Source of the DNA: Myxococcales bacterium
Lineage (GTDB): Bacteria > Myxococcota_A > Polyangia > Polyangiales > Ga0077539
Direction of reading: 5' to 3'
NCBI GenBank assembly: GCA_016793325.1
Contig: JAEUKI010000013.1
Coordinates: 28,273-92,272, forward strand
DNA length: 64,000 nucleotides
Shown: piece after piece, positions 8,305 through 16,565 of the stretch
Numbering within the stretch: the first letter of the stretch is position 1
Layout of the letters: each line of letters begins with the position of its first letter
Made by a program: the position numbers and the translations under genes
Notes under the pieces: generated by a model
Seen by the model: only the letters and a program-made list of their open reading frames with translations
Told to the model about the DNA's origin: nothing
Database searches by the model: none

Positions 8305-10140
8305 ATGAAGAAACGCACATCGAGCTTCGGTGCAGCGGCAATGCTCGTGGGTGCTGCGCTCGGCGCAGGTTGCTCGGAGGGCGGAGCGCCGTTCGAACCC
8401 AACGACGCTGGCAACGGCGGACGCGACAGCGCGCGGAGCGACGGTGGTGGCGGCGGTGGCGGTGACGGTGGTGGTGGACCTTCCGTCGAGCGATGCACGA
8501 CCGCTGCGGACTGCACGCGCGGAAACATGTGCTCGGTCGCCACCTGTCGCGCGGATGGGACGTGCGGCTACGGCCTCGATGTGGCGCGCTGCGAGTGCGA
8601 CCCGGACTGCACGCGCACGGGCGCGTCGGGCGCCACGGGGTGGAACGATCCCGGCCGCCGCGGCGTCGAGTACGACATGGCGTCCGGCGGGCTCATCGTG
8701 CGCGCAGAGTCTCGACGCGGGGACTATCTGTGGGTTCCCAACAGCGGCAACAGCACGTTCTCGAAGTGGGACGCGGACACCGGCCGCGAGATCGCGCGCT
8801 ATCGCGTGGGCATGCCCGGCGCAGACACGACGAACTCGCCGTCGCGCGTGGTGGTCGACGGCTACGGAGACGCGTTCGTCGCGACGCGCGGGCTCGGCGT
8901 GATCGGGACGGTCACGAAGGTCGCCGCGGACGTGCGCGACTGCGTCGATCGCAACGGCAACGGGATGATCGACACGTCCACGGGACCGATGGACGTGCGC
9001 CCGATGGGCCAAGACGAGTGCGTTCTCTGGTCGACGCAAGTGGGGCCAGCCAACGGGCTGCTTCGCGCGCTCGCGATCGGACCGGGCACCGAAGACGAGC
9101 CCGCGGGCTCGGTGTGGGCCGGCATCTGCGGCGCGACGACGGGCCAGTGGCGCCTGCATTCGCGCACAGGAATGATCGTTCAGAACTTCAACATCCCTCG
9201 CTGCACCTACGGCGCGGTCGCGACGCGCGACGGAAACATCTGGTTTCACACGCCGAGCCAGGGCGTCACGCCGATCAGCGCGCACACCAACATGATCGGC
9301 GAGTTCAAGCCCATCGCCGCTGCGCCGCCAGAGTGCCGTTCGTCCTACGGGATCACCGCGGACGCCAACGGACGACTGTGGCTCTCGCGCGCGACGAACG
9401 GCGCCGCAGGCTTCGATCCCGCGACCAACACGTGGACGTGCATGCAAGCGTCGACGGCGATCCGCGGCGGCCGCGCGGGCGCGCTCGGCTCGGGCATCAC
9501 CGTCGACGCGATGAACAACGTGTGGGCGCCGCAAGCAGGCAACCCGCTCATCTTCTACGTGTGGCCCGCGACCGCGTTCGTCCCCGGGGGAAACATCCCG
9601 CCCGCGATGATCCGGACGTACAACCTCGGGCGCACCTTCGGCTCGTCCGCGCTCGGCGCGGACCGCGCAGGCCGCATGTGGGTCCTGCAGGGCGCCGAGC
9701 TCGTTCGCTTCGATCCGACCACCAGCACGCAGACCACGATGATGGGCCCCGTCGGGACGTACACGTACACGGACTTCACGGGCTCGGTCCGCCGCCTCGT
9801 CCTCGCCGAAGGGACGTACACGCAAGACTACGAGCGCTGCGACACAGGTCGCTTCACGGCCCTCACGTGGAGCAGCGATACGCCCGGCGATTCGCGGCTC
9901 GAATTCACGGTGCGCACCGCGGACACGCAAGCGGGCCTCGAGATGGCCGCGGGCCAGATGATCGCCGACACGCGCACGTCGATGTCCCCCGTCGACGTCG
10001 AAGCCGCGCTCAACGCGCGAACGATGATGGGCTCGCGCAAGTGGCTCCGCGTCACGGTGCGCTTCCGCCCGGGCATGGCGACGCCCGTGCTTCGCGCGCT
10101 CTCGGTCGAGCACCGCTGCCCGCCGCGCAACCCGGGCTGA
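8305..10140 (+). CDS. Lipoprotein with Vgb/NHL-like beta-propeller
   Basis: 611 residues. Signal peptide ends LGAGC (lipid Cys23), followed by a Gly/Asp-rich linker and a Cys-rich knot (CTTAADCTRGNMCSVATC) around residues 64-100. The rest has repeating units such as YLWVPNSGNSTFSKWD, GNIWFHTPSQG, NGRLWLSRATNG and NVWAPQAGNP that resemble virginiamycin-B-lyase/NHL propeller blades. Probably a surface-anchored binding protein; enzymatic activity cannot be inferred. ATG 8305 follows a CGAAGG ribosome-binding site. Its stop abuts the convergent M23 peptidase gene. Similar architecture is common in myxobacterial secreted proteins. Confidence 0.7.
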   Translation: MKKRTSSFGAAAMLVGAALGAGCSEGGAPFEPNDAGNGGRDSARSDGGGGGGGDGGGGPSVERCTTAADCTRGNMCSVATCRADGTCGYGLDVARCECDPDCTRTGASGATGWNDPGRRGVEYDMASGGLIVRAESRRGDYLWVPNSGNSTFSKWDADTGREIARYRVGMPGADTTNSPSRVVVDGYGDAFVATRGLGVIGTVTKVAADVRDCVDRNGNGMIDTSTGPMDVRPMGQDECVLWSTQVGPANGLLRALAIGPGTEDEPAGSVWAGICGATTGQWRLHSRTGMIVQNFNIPRCTYGAVATRDGNIWFHTPSQGVTPISAHTNMIGEFKPIAAAPPECRSSYGITADANGRLWLSRATNGAAGFDPATNTWTCMQASTAIRGGRAGALGSGITVDAMNNVWAPQAGNPLIFYVWPATAFVPGGNIPPAMIRTYNLGRTFGSSALGADRAGRMWVLQGAELVRFDPTTSTQTTMMGPVGTYTYTDFTGSVRRLVLAEGTYTQDYERCDTGRFTALTWSSDTPGDSRLEFTVRTADTQAGLEMAAGQMIADTRTSMSPVDVEAALNARTMMGSRKWLRVTVRFRPGMATPVLRALSVEHRCPPRNPG

Positions 10141-11583
10141 TCAGCGCGCCGCGCGACGTCGTCGGCTCGCGAGGGCGAGGGCGACCGCGGCCAACGCCAG
10201 CGGTCGCAGCGCGTCTCGATTGTGTGTGCGTGAAATCATTCGGCACCCGCACCCGCCGTCGATCGCGCCGGGGCCCGCGTCGGCGCGTCGCGCGTCCGCG
10301 CTGGCGCCGCTGTCCCTCGCCGCGGTCGCGTCGGCGCTCGACGGCCCGCCGTCCATCGCTCCCGCGTCGCTGCCAATCGCGACGCCCGTGTCCATCGCGC
10401 TCGCGTCCGCCGGTGGAACGATCCCCGCGTCCGTCTGCTGCCCCGCGCGGCACACGTCGTCGCCCGCGCGCATCTCGCAGCCGTTTGCGCAGGACTCGCT
10501 CTGCACGGCGCCCATCACGCAGCGTCGCCGCAGCGAGCCGTCGGTCGAGCACGCCCACTCGGCGGTCACGCCCGTCGGACACATCGGCGCTGCGTTGCAC
10601 GTGTCTTCGCCCGCGTTGACCGCGCACCCGTAGGGGCACGGCTGCGTCTCGTCGCGCCCCGCGTTGCAGCGAACGCGTGCGGTACGCGCGCTGTTGCACG
10701 CCCACTCGGCGGTCACGCCCGCAGAGCACATGGACGCGGGCGGGTTGCACACGTCGTCGGTTCCCACCGCGCGGACCATGCAGCCCGCGGGGCACGCTTC
10801 GGTCATCACGTTTCCGTCGATGCAGCGAACGCGCGCGGTGCGCGCCGCGTTGCACGTCCAGATCGCGAAGGTCCCCGACGGGCACATCGGCGGAGGCGTG
10901 CTCCCGTCGCACGTCGTGCCCGGCAGCGTTCGATAGGCGTTTTGCATGGTCCACACGCTCGGTCGCGTCGGTGAACACATGCCCTCGTACGGGTCGTACG
11001 CGGTCGTGCTCGTCCCGCCGACCGCGCGAAACTCTGTGTGCAAATGCGCGCCGGTCGAGCAGCCCGAGCTCGCGATCTGACCGATCACTTGTCCGCACGT
11101 CACGCGGTCGCCGACGCGAACGCGGACGCTCCCCATGCGCATGTGCGCGTAGATCACGCTCCGCGTCCCGTGGTCGATGCGGACGTAGTTGCCGTAGCCG
11201 AAGCCCACGCTCGTCCCGCACGTCCCGCTCGACGGGCACGACGTGCATCGGTCGAACGCCCCGTCGTTGGTCGTCACCACCGTGCCCGCCGCGACGGCGA
11301 CGATGTTGTTGCCGGCGTCGATCGCGCCGAGGTTGCCCGTGAGCGACCAGTCCGAGCCGCGGTGACCGTCGTAGCTGCTCGTCCCACAGTTCCAATCGCG
11401 ATGCGCGCCGGAGGCTGCGTTTTGATCGAAGTAGTAGTAGTTGCCGATGCAGCCAGAGCACTCGACCGAGCGCCTTGCGCGCTGAGCCCACGCGACGCCG
11501 GGCGCGATCGACGCGATCGATGCGATCGCCGCCGCGGTGATCGCGAGCCTCGCGAGGATCGCTGGAGTACGCGCGCGCTTCAC
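10141..11583 (-). CDS. Secreted M23 (LytM) metallopeptidase with Cys-rich repeats and MYXO-CTERM-like tail
   Basis: 480 residues from GTG 11583, preceded by GGGAGG. A Sec signal (about 1-33, ending GVAWAQ) leads to the LytM domain, whose zinc ligands fit H74xxxD78 (GHRGSDW) and H180-L-H182 (AHLHTEFR). Such enzymes cleave peptidoglycan cross-links. Residues from about 215 on hold four roughly 45-residue CPxGxxAxWxCNxARTARxRC-type repeats, then an Asp/Ala linker. The tail is GCGC followed by a hydrophobic stretch and RRRR, typical of the myxobacterial C-terminal sorting signal. The start overlaps the stop of the upstream PD40 lipoprotein by 4 bp, so the two are one operon. Confidence 0.85.
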   Translation of the reverse strand: MKRARTPAILARLAITAAAIASIASIAPGVAWAQRARRSVECSGCIGNYYYFDQNAASGAHRDWNCGTSSYDGHRGSDWSLTGNLGAIDAGNNIVAVAAGTVVTTNDGAFDRCTSCPSSGTCGTSVGFGYGNYVRIDHGTRSVIYAHMRMGSVRVRVGDRVTCGQVIGQIASSGCSTGAHLHTEFRAVGGTSTTAYDPYEGMCSPTRPSVWTMQNAYRTLPGTTCDGSTPPPMCPSGTFAIWTCNAARTARVRCIDGNVMTEACPAGCMVRAVGTDDVCNPPASMCSAGVTAEWACNSARTARVRCNAGRDETQPCPYGCAVNAGEDTCNAAPMCPTGVTAEWACSTDGSLRRRCVMGAVQSESCANGCEMRAGDDVCRAGQQTDAGIVPPADASAMDTGVAIGSDAGAMDGGPSSADATAARDSGASADARRADAGPGAIDGGCGCRMISRTHNRDALRPLALAAVALALASRRRRAAR

Positions 11584-12398
11584 GAGGCACCTCCCAACGC
11601 GACCGCGAGGTGTCTTCCGTCGCGGCTCGTCCACGAGACCTCGCTCGCGCTGCACCGCAGCGACGCCGCGTCTCGCGCGACCTCGACGAACGCGCCGCCC
11701 CAGTCCTCCCCCGTGCGGAGCGTACAGTTCGTCAGGCACCGAACGCCCTCGTCGCTCGTCGATCGCGCGACGTGCACGCCGAGCACCCCGCCGTTGCGCG
11801 CGCCCACGAAGCACACGAGCGCGCCGTCGTCCGAGAAGCGCATCGCGCCGATGCTCGCGAACCCACGAGCGATCGTGACCGCGCCCGACGCAGGGTCCTC
11901 GTCGCGGCGCACGACGAGCTCTCCCTCGTTGCCCGTCGAGCGTGCGTACGCGAGCGCCCGGCCGTCCTCGGACACCGCGAGCTCGCCGATCACCGAGCGA
12001 TCGAGCTCGAGCGTTTGCCCATTGCTCGCGAGCCGCACGAGAGCCTCGCTCAGCGTGGTCGCCACGACGCTGTCGCGCCAGACCGTCGCGGCGAGCACGG
12101 GCGCGCCGAGGTCGACGGGCTGAGTTGTTCCACGAGGAGATCTCCAGGCGATTTCGATTTGTTCGGGCGCGTCGCTCCCCTCGGGGCCGCGGTAGGCCAC
12201 GCGACGCACGACGAGCTGTCGATCGCGCAGTCGACCGAGGACGCGCCCCGTCGGGTCCGTCGAGTCCACGACGTTGCCCGCGGTCGATGCGCTCGCGAGC
12301 TGCGCCGACTCGGGTCGCTCGCATGACGCCGCGACGAGCGCCGCCGAGAGCACCATCGTTTGATCACCGCGCGCCCGAAGAAGCCGTCGAACTCCCAT
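11580..12398 (-). CDS. PD40/WD40-like beta-propeller lipoprotein
   Basis: 272 residues from ATG 12398. The signal peptide ends VAASC (Cys26). The body has propeller-like units, for example GELAVSEDGRALAYARS and IGAMRFSDDGALVCFV, resembling the PD40 repeats of TolB and related proteins. The C-terminus contains CLTNCTLRTGED, a possible disulfide. First gene of an operon with the M23 peptidase (GTGA overlap), so the two probably act together at the envelope. The specific role is unknown. Confidence 0.65.
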   Translation of the reverse strand: MGVRRLLRARGDQTMVLSAALVAASCERPESAQLASASTAGNVVDSTDPTGRVLGRLRDRQLVVRRVAYRGPEGSDAPEQIEIAWRSPRGTTQPVDLGAPVLAATVWRDSVVATTLSEALVRLASNGQTLELDRSVIGELAVSEDGRALAYARSTGNEGELVVRRDEDPASGAVTIARGFASIGAMRFSDDGALVCFVGARNGGVLGVHVARSTSDEGVRCLTNCTLRTGEDWGGAFVEVARDAASLRCSASEVSWTSRDGRHLAVALGGAS

Positions 12399-12472
12399 GG
12401 CCGAGAGTTTACCTCGAAGAACGCCGTGCGAACCCTCGCGATGCCCCGTATCGTGCGGCCACCTCGCTCGCG

Positions 12473-12931
12473 ATGAACAACACCTTGCCCCACCCCCGCC
12501 GCGCAATCCTCACCGCGTCGCTCGCTGTCGGCCTCGCGCTCGTCGGCGAAGCGCCTGCGCTCACTGCGCAATCCATGCCTCGCGTGACCGGGACGCTCCG
12601 CGTGAGCGCCCCGCGCAACGCGCGCGGCGAGGACGTGACGGTCGTCGCGACGCTGCGCAACAACACGGGACAGCCTGCGATTTTTCCCGCAGAAGTGCTC
12701 TCGGCCACGCAGCTCATGCTCGAGGTGCGCGACGCGCGCGGGCAGATCGTGGGCACCGTTCCTCCGCCGGTTCCGGCGGGCGCCACGGTGACGATCGCGC
12801 CCGGCGAGACCGTCCAGCGAACGTTTCAATTGACCGTGTTCTCACCGCCGCTCGCGCGGGGCCGCTACACGGTGCGCTTTCGCGGCGCGGTGATCGTCGG
12901 CGCCCCCGTGGCGTTTACGGTCGCGCGCTGA
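12473..12931 (+). CDS. Exported BsuPI-like/Ig-fold protein
   Basis: 152 residues. N-terminal signal sequence (PRRAILTASLAVGLALVGEAPALTAQS). A single beta-sandwich resembles the BsuPI/intracellular proteinase inhibitor fold (VTVVATLRNNTGQPAIFP; GETVQRTFQLTVFSPPLARGRYTVRF). No lipobox, so periplasmic or secreted. It is divergent from the PD40/M23 operon with 74 bp between starts, a place for shared regulation, though no operator is evident. Confidence 0.6.
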   Translation: MNNTLPHPRRAILTASLAVGLALVGEAPALTAQSMPRVTGTLRVSAPRNARGEDVTVVATLRNNTGQPAIFPAEVLSATQLMLEVRDARGQIVGTVPPPVPAGATVTIAPGETVQRTFQLTVFSPPLARGRYTVRFRGAVIVGAPVAFTVAR

Positions 12932-12943
12932 CCCGCCGCGCGA

Positions 12944-14299
12944 TCAAGCGCAGGGAAAGCACGACATCGTCGTCGATCGACACACGCCGTTGCAGCAGCG
13001 CGTCCCGGCGCCGCACACGTTTCCGCAGCTCCCGCAGTTGGCGTTGCTCGTGTCCGTGTTGATCTCGTATCCGTTGGCGCTCGAGCCATCGCAGTCAGCG
13101 TATTTGGGATCGCACGCGAAGCCCACGTAGCAGCGACCCGCGGTGCACACGGCCGCGCCCGCGACGTGGGGCGGACACCGGTAGCCGCACGCGCCGCAGT
13201 TGGCCGTGTCGGTGTTGGTGTTCGCGCAGTAGGTCCCGCACGAAGTCACCATGCACGAGACGCACGACGCCGTGCCGCCCGTGCCGGCGATGCACGCGCC
13301 CGCCGCGCCGCAGTTGGTGCCGCAGCGCCCGCAGTTGGCCGGGCTGCGCGTGAGGTCTGTCTCGCAGCCGTTGGCGTCGTTGCCGTCGCAGTTGCCGAAG
13401 TTGGTGTTGCACGACGCCACGGTGCACACCGAGCCGCTGCACGCCGCCAGGGCGTTGGGCAACGAGCAGCGCGTGCCGCATCCGCCGCAGTTGCTCGCGT
13501 TGTTCGTGGTGTTGACCTCGCAGCCGTTGCTTACGACGCCGTCGCAGTTGGCGAAGCCGGGCAAGCAGCGATCGATGGTGCAGCCGCCCGCGACGCAGCG
13601 AGCCGTCGCGTTGGGCAGCGAGCATGGCCGCGAACATCCGCCGCAGTGCATGACGTTGGTCGACGTGTCGACGCAGCTCGTCCCGCAGAGCGTCGCGGGT
13701 GCCATGCAGCTCCCGACGCACGTGCCCGTGCGCGAGTCGCACATGGGCGTCGCGCCCGAGCACGCCATCCCGCAGCGGCCGCAGTGAGCGGTGCTCGACA
13801 AGCTCGCTTCGCAGCCGTTGCTCGCGATCCCGTCGCAGTTGTCGAAGCCGGCGTTGCACGTGCGCATGCACATGCCGCTCGAGCACATCGCGACGCCGTT
13901 TGCAGGATTGACGCAGGGCGAGTCGCATGCGCCGCAGTGGTCTCGCGATGTGCGCGTGTCGACGCACGCGCCTCCGCAGCGCGCCTGTCCCGGTGGGCAC
14001 ATCGCGCCCGTGTCCGCCACGACGCCGGTGTCCGAGCTCACGCCGGTGTCCGTCACGACCCCCGTGTCGCCGGTTGTGCTGCTGTCGGGCGTCGAGACGA
14101 CGTCGTTCGCGACGCCCGTGTCCGAGCTCTGAGCGCCGTCGATGGACGGGACATCCGCGGGCGGAGACATCCGGTCGTCCGTCGCGCTGTCCGCCACGGC
14201 CGAGTCGGTCGACCCGTCGTTTGCACGAGAGGGGACGCTCGTACACGCCGCGACCACGAGCGAAGCACACACAATCGAAGCAATGCGCATGGAGCGCAT
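12944..14299 (-). CDS. Cys-rich repeat lipoprotein
   Basis: 451 residues from ATG 14299 (ATG 14290 equally possible). Signal peptide ends VVAAC (Cys19). A Ser/Asp/Val linker with repeated DTGVV units follows, then about eight Cys-rich modules built on GxCVDTxTxxxHCGxCxxxC and FxNCDGxxxNGCE, which should be disulfide-bonded after export. One module ends NGYE instead of NGCE, losing a Cys. No catalytic motif; probably a surface or adhesion protein. Stop lies 12 bp from the convergent BsuPI-like gene. Family common in myxobacteria; function not known to me. Confidence 0.75.
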   Translation of the reverse strand: MRSMRIASIVCASLVVAACTSVPSRANDGSTDSAVADSATDDRMSPPADVPSIDGAQSSDTGVANDVVSTPDSSTTGDTGVVTDTGVSSDTGVVADTGAMCPPGQARCGGACVDTRTSRDHCGACDSPCVNPANGVAMCSSGMCMRTCNAGFDNCDGIASNGCEASLSSTAHCGRCGMACSGATPMCDSRTGTCVGSCMAPATLCGTSCVDTSTNVMHCGGCSRPCSLPNATARCVAGGCTIDRCLPGFANCDGVVSNGCEVNTTNNASNCGGCGTRCSLPNALAACSGSVCTVASCNTNFGNCDGNDANGCETDLTRSPANCGRCGTNCGAAGACIAGTGGTASCVSCMVTSCGTYCANTNTDTANCGACGYRCPPHVAGAAVCTAGRCYVGFACDPKYADCDGSSANGYEINTDTSNANCGSCGNVCGAGTRCCNGVCRSTTMSCFPCA

Positions 14300-14345
14300 C
14301 GTACCGCGCCGGGGACGAACACGGGCATCTTCGTCGCGCGCTCGT

Positions 14346-14987
14346 TCAGTCGAAGGCGCCGGCGCGAAGAAAAGACAACACGAGCCGCTGTGTGTCCGGG
14401 TGGTCCATGATCCGCGTGTGCGTCTCGTCGACCGTGGCAAACGCGGTCATCGAGGGGAGGGTCGTCTCGCGGACGAGGACGGTCCCGTCGCTCGGTTCGT
14501 CACGGTCGAAGAGCTTCGTCGCTCGCGTGAGCCAGCTCGTCGGGTTGCCGAGGGCGAGGGCGCGCGACCCCGCGATCACGGCGAACGGCGCCGGCGGCGT
14601 CGGCCACGCGTCACCGTCGCCGAGCTCGTACCCCGCGGGCCCGTAGAACCACTGAAACGCCGCGCGATCCCGCAGCGCTCGCGCGACGCGGCTCCCGCGA
14701 TTGGGCGGCGCGATGAGCACCGCGCGCCGCCACGGGAGCAAGTGGGCCATGTGTCGCCAGATGATCCCGCCGAGCGAGTGCGTGACGGCCATGAGCTCGC
14801 CCGAGCACTCTTTTTCGATGCGTTCGGCGAGTGATTTTGCAAGGGATTCGACGGTTCCGTGCCGCGACGGGTAGCTCGGGCTGAACGTTCGATAGCCCGC
14901 GCGCTCGAGCGCCGAGACCATTCCGCGCATCGAGAGGTGCGTGCGCGCGAGGCCGTGCAAGACGACCACGGTGGACGCGTCGGTCAC
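14346..14987 (-). CDS. Alpha/beta-hydrolase, lipase-like
   Basis: 213 residues. Begins VVVLHGLARTHLSM (oxyanion HG) and has the nucleophile elbow AVTHSLGGIIWRHM with Ser in T-H-S-L-G-G. A likely acid/base pair lies in DGTVLVRETTLP and DETHTRIMDHP. No signal peptide. Resembles small DUF676/PGAP1-like lipases or acyl-protein thioesterases. Probably co-transcribed with the acyltransferase upstream (54-bp gap, same strand), suggesting lipid remodelling. Esterase fold is confident; substrate unknown. Confidence 0.78.
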   Translation of the reverse strand: MTDASTVVVLHGLARTHLSMRGMVSALERAGYRTFSPSYPSRHGTVESLAKSLAERIEKECSGELMAVTHSLGGIIWRHMAHLLPWRRAVLIAPPNRGSRVARALRDRAAFQWFYGPAGYELGDGDAWPTPPAPFAVIAGSRALALGNPTSWLTRATKLFDRDEPSDGTVLVRETTLPSMTAFATVDETHTRIMDHPDTQRLVLSFLRAGAFD

Positions 14988-15041
14988 GGAGCGTCTCCCT
15001 CGACAGTGTTCGACCTCGCGCCGCGCCCGACCGCGCGGGAG

Positions 15042-16460
15042 CTACTTCTTGTCTCCATCGTCCGTGTCGTCCTTCGAGTCGTCGCTCGTCTGCGGGCGAC
15101 CTTGCCCCGCGCGCTCGGGAAAGAGCGGCGTCATCTCCGCGGGCCGCAGCCGTCCGACCGCGTCGATCACCAACGCCTCGAGCTCGCCGCGCTCTTGTCG
15201 CAGCGCCTCGAGCTCTTGCCTGAGAAACAGAAGTCGCCCGAAGGTGACCCCCACGGACTTGAGCGCGCTCGTTCGCGCGAGCACCTGCAGGCTCGCGTAG
15301 CCCGAGATCAAGAGCGCGAGGATCGAGAGCGCCCCCGCGCCCGCGCCCCAGCGCCATGTCGCGTAGAACGGAACCGCCGCGAACATCGCGACGATCGCCA
15401 GCAGCCCCAACACGAACTTCGTCGTGCCGATCACGTCCCGCCTGGGCGCGAACACCGGGGCCAGCAGTCGAATCGCGAGCCCCGCGGGAAGAAACAGCGT
15501 GAGCCCCGGCGCGGCGAGCGGCAGCCACACGAACGTGAACACCGAGTGCCGAAAGAACCGCACCAACGCGTCCCTCGCGGACACCGCGCGGCGGAGGTCT
15601 CGATCGCTGAGCCCCGAGGCGGCGAGGCGATCGAGGTACGCGCGCACGCGGTCCATCAACGCGCGGACGTCCTCGCGATGCGAGAGGGTCTTGTACGCCT
15701 CGGTGAACCTCCGCGAGAGCTCGACGCGCTCTTCGAGCGTGATGTTCGCGGGCTGATAGAGCCGTCGGACGCCGTCGATCACGCGCAGGGTGTCCCAGTC
15801 CGACGCGTTGATGGTGAGCGCGCGCATCGCGGTCTCGAGCTCGGTCGTGAGGGCGCGGACCTCCTCGCGCTCGTCCTGCTTCCACCGCGCGAGGCGGGCC
15901 TGGTCGACCACGATGGGCGGGCCGAACTGCACGAGCACGCGGCTGCGAAAGCGCTTGCGGTTCATGTAGTTGAGCCCGCACGGGACGATCTTGATAACCT
16001 GTGCGGGGTGCTTGTCGTGCGCGCCGAGCGCGATGCGCGCGGCCCCTGTTTTCAAGCGCGCGAGCTGCGCCTCGTCGTGCGAGAGACCCTCGGGGAAGAT
16101 CCCCATCGCGCGCCCCTCGCCGAGCACGCGAAACATCCCGTCGAACGCCTCGCTGTTGTCGACCGAGCTGCCGCCGCCGTGGTCCGCGCGCCGCGCGATC
16201 GGGACCGCGCCCATCGCGTCGAGGACCACGCGCAGCGCGGGGCTCTTGAAGAGCACGTCCTTCGCGGCGAAGTGCACGACGCGCCCGCACGACGTGGTGA
16301 TCAGCGCGGGGTCGAGCAGCGAGTTGGGGTGGTTGCCCGCGAAAATGACTGGACCGTCGCCTTCGTCGGGCACGTGCTCGAGGCCCACGATTTCAATCTG
16401 TCGATAGAAGACCGACAGGATGAAGCGGAGTCCGCCCTGAATCGTGCGGTAGACGAGCAC
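15042..16460 (-). CDS. PlsC/GPAT-type acyltransferase with C-terminal membrane domain
   Basis: 472 residues. Acyltransferase block I is NHPNSLLDP (His44 and Asp50, spaced as in Gpt2/Gat-type enzymes). Later blocks are GAVPIARR and FPEGLSHDE (121-129), binding the glycerophosphate. The C-terminal third has two or three hydrophobic segments (about 285-315 and 330-380) and a charged tail ending DDTDDGDKK. Family members acylate glycerol-3-phosphate or lysophosphatidate at the inner membrane. Upstream gene of a unit with the lipase-like protein. Confidence 0.82.
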   Translation of the reverse strand: MLVYRTIQGGLRFILSVFYRQIEIVGLEHVPDEGDGPVIFAGNHPNSLLDPALITTSCGRVVHFAAKDVLFKSPALRVVLDAMGAVPIARRADHGGGSSVDNSEAFDGMFRVLGEGRAMGIFPEGLSHDEAQLARLKTGAARIALGAHDKHPAQVIKIVPCGLNYMNRKRFRSRVLVQFGPPIVVDQARLARWKQDEREEVRALTTELETAMRALTINASDWDTLRVIDGVRRLYQPANITLEERVELSRRFTEAYKTLSHREDVRALMDRVRAYLDRLAASGLSDRDLRRAVSARDALVRFFRHSVFTFVWLPLAAPGLTLFLPAGLAIRLLAPVFAPRRDVIGTTKFVLGLLAIVAMFAAVPFYATWRWGAGAGALSILALLISGYASLQVLARTSALKSVGVTFGRLLFLRQELEALRQERGELEALVIDAVGRLRPAEMTPLFPERAGQGRPQTSDDSKDDTDDGDKK

Positions 16461-16565
16461 GCCCCAACGCTACCGCACGTTGCTGTGCGGCGCGCTGGCT
16501 TGGCCCCCCTCGTTTGTCAGGCTACGCGAGGGTGAGTCCCCCGCGCGGCCCGACGGCGCGGTTCT

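Noticed and set aside
7702..10113. 803-codon minus-strand frame
   Set aside because: Overlaps two plus-strand lipoprotein genes with signal peptides; composition is typical of an antisense shadow.
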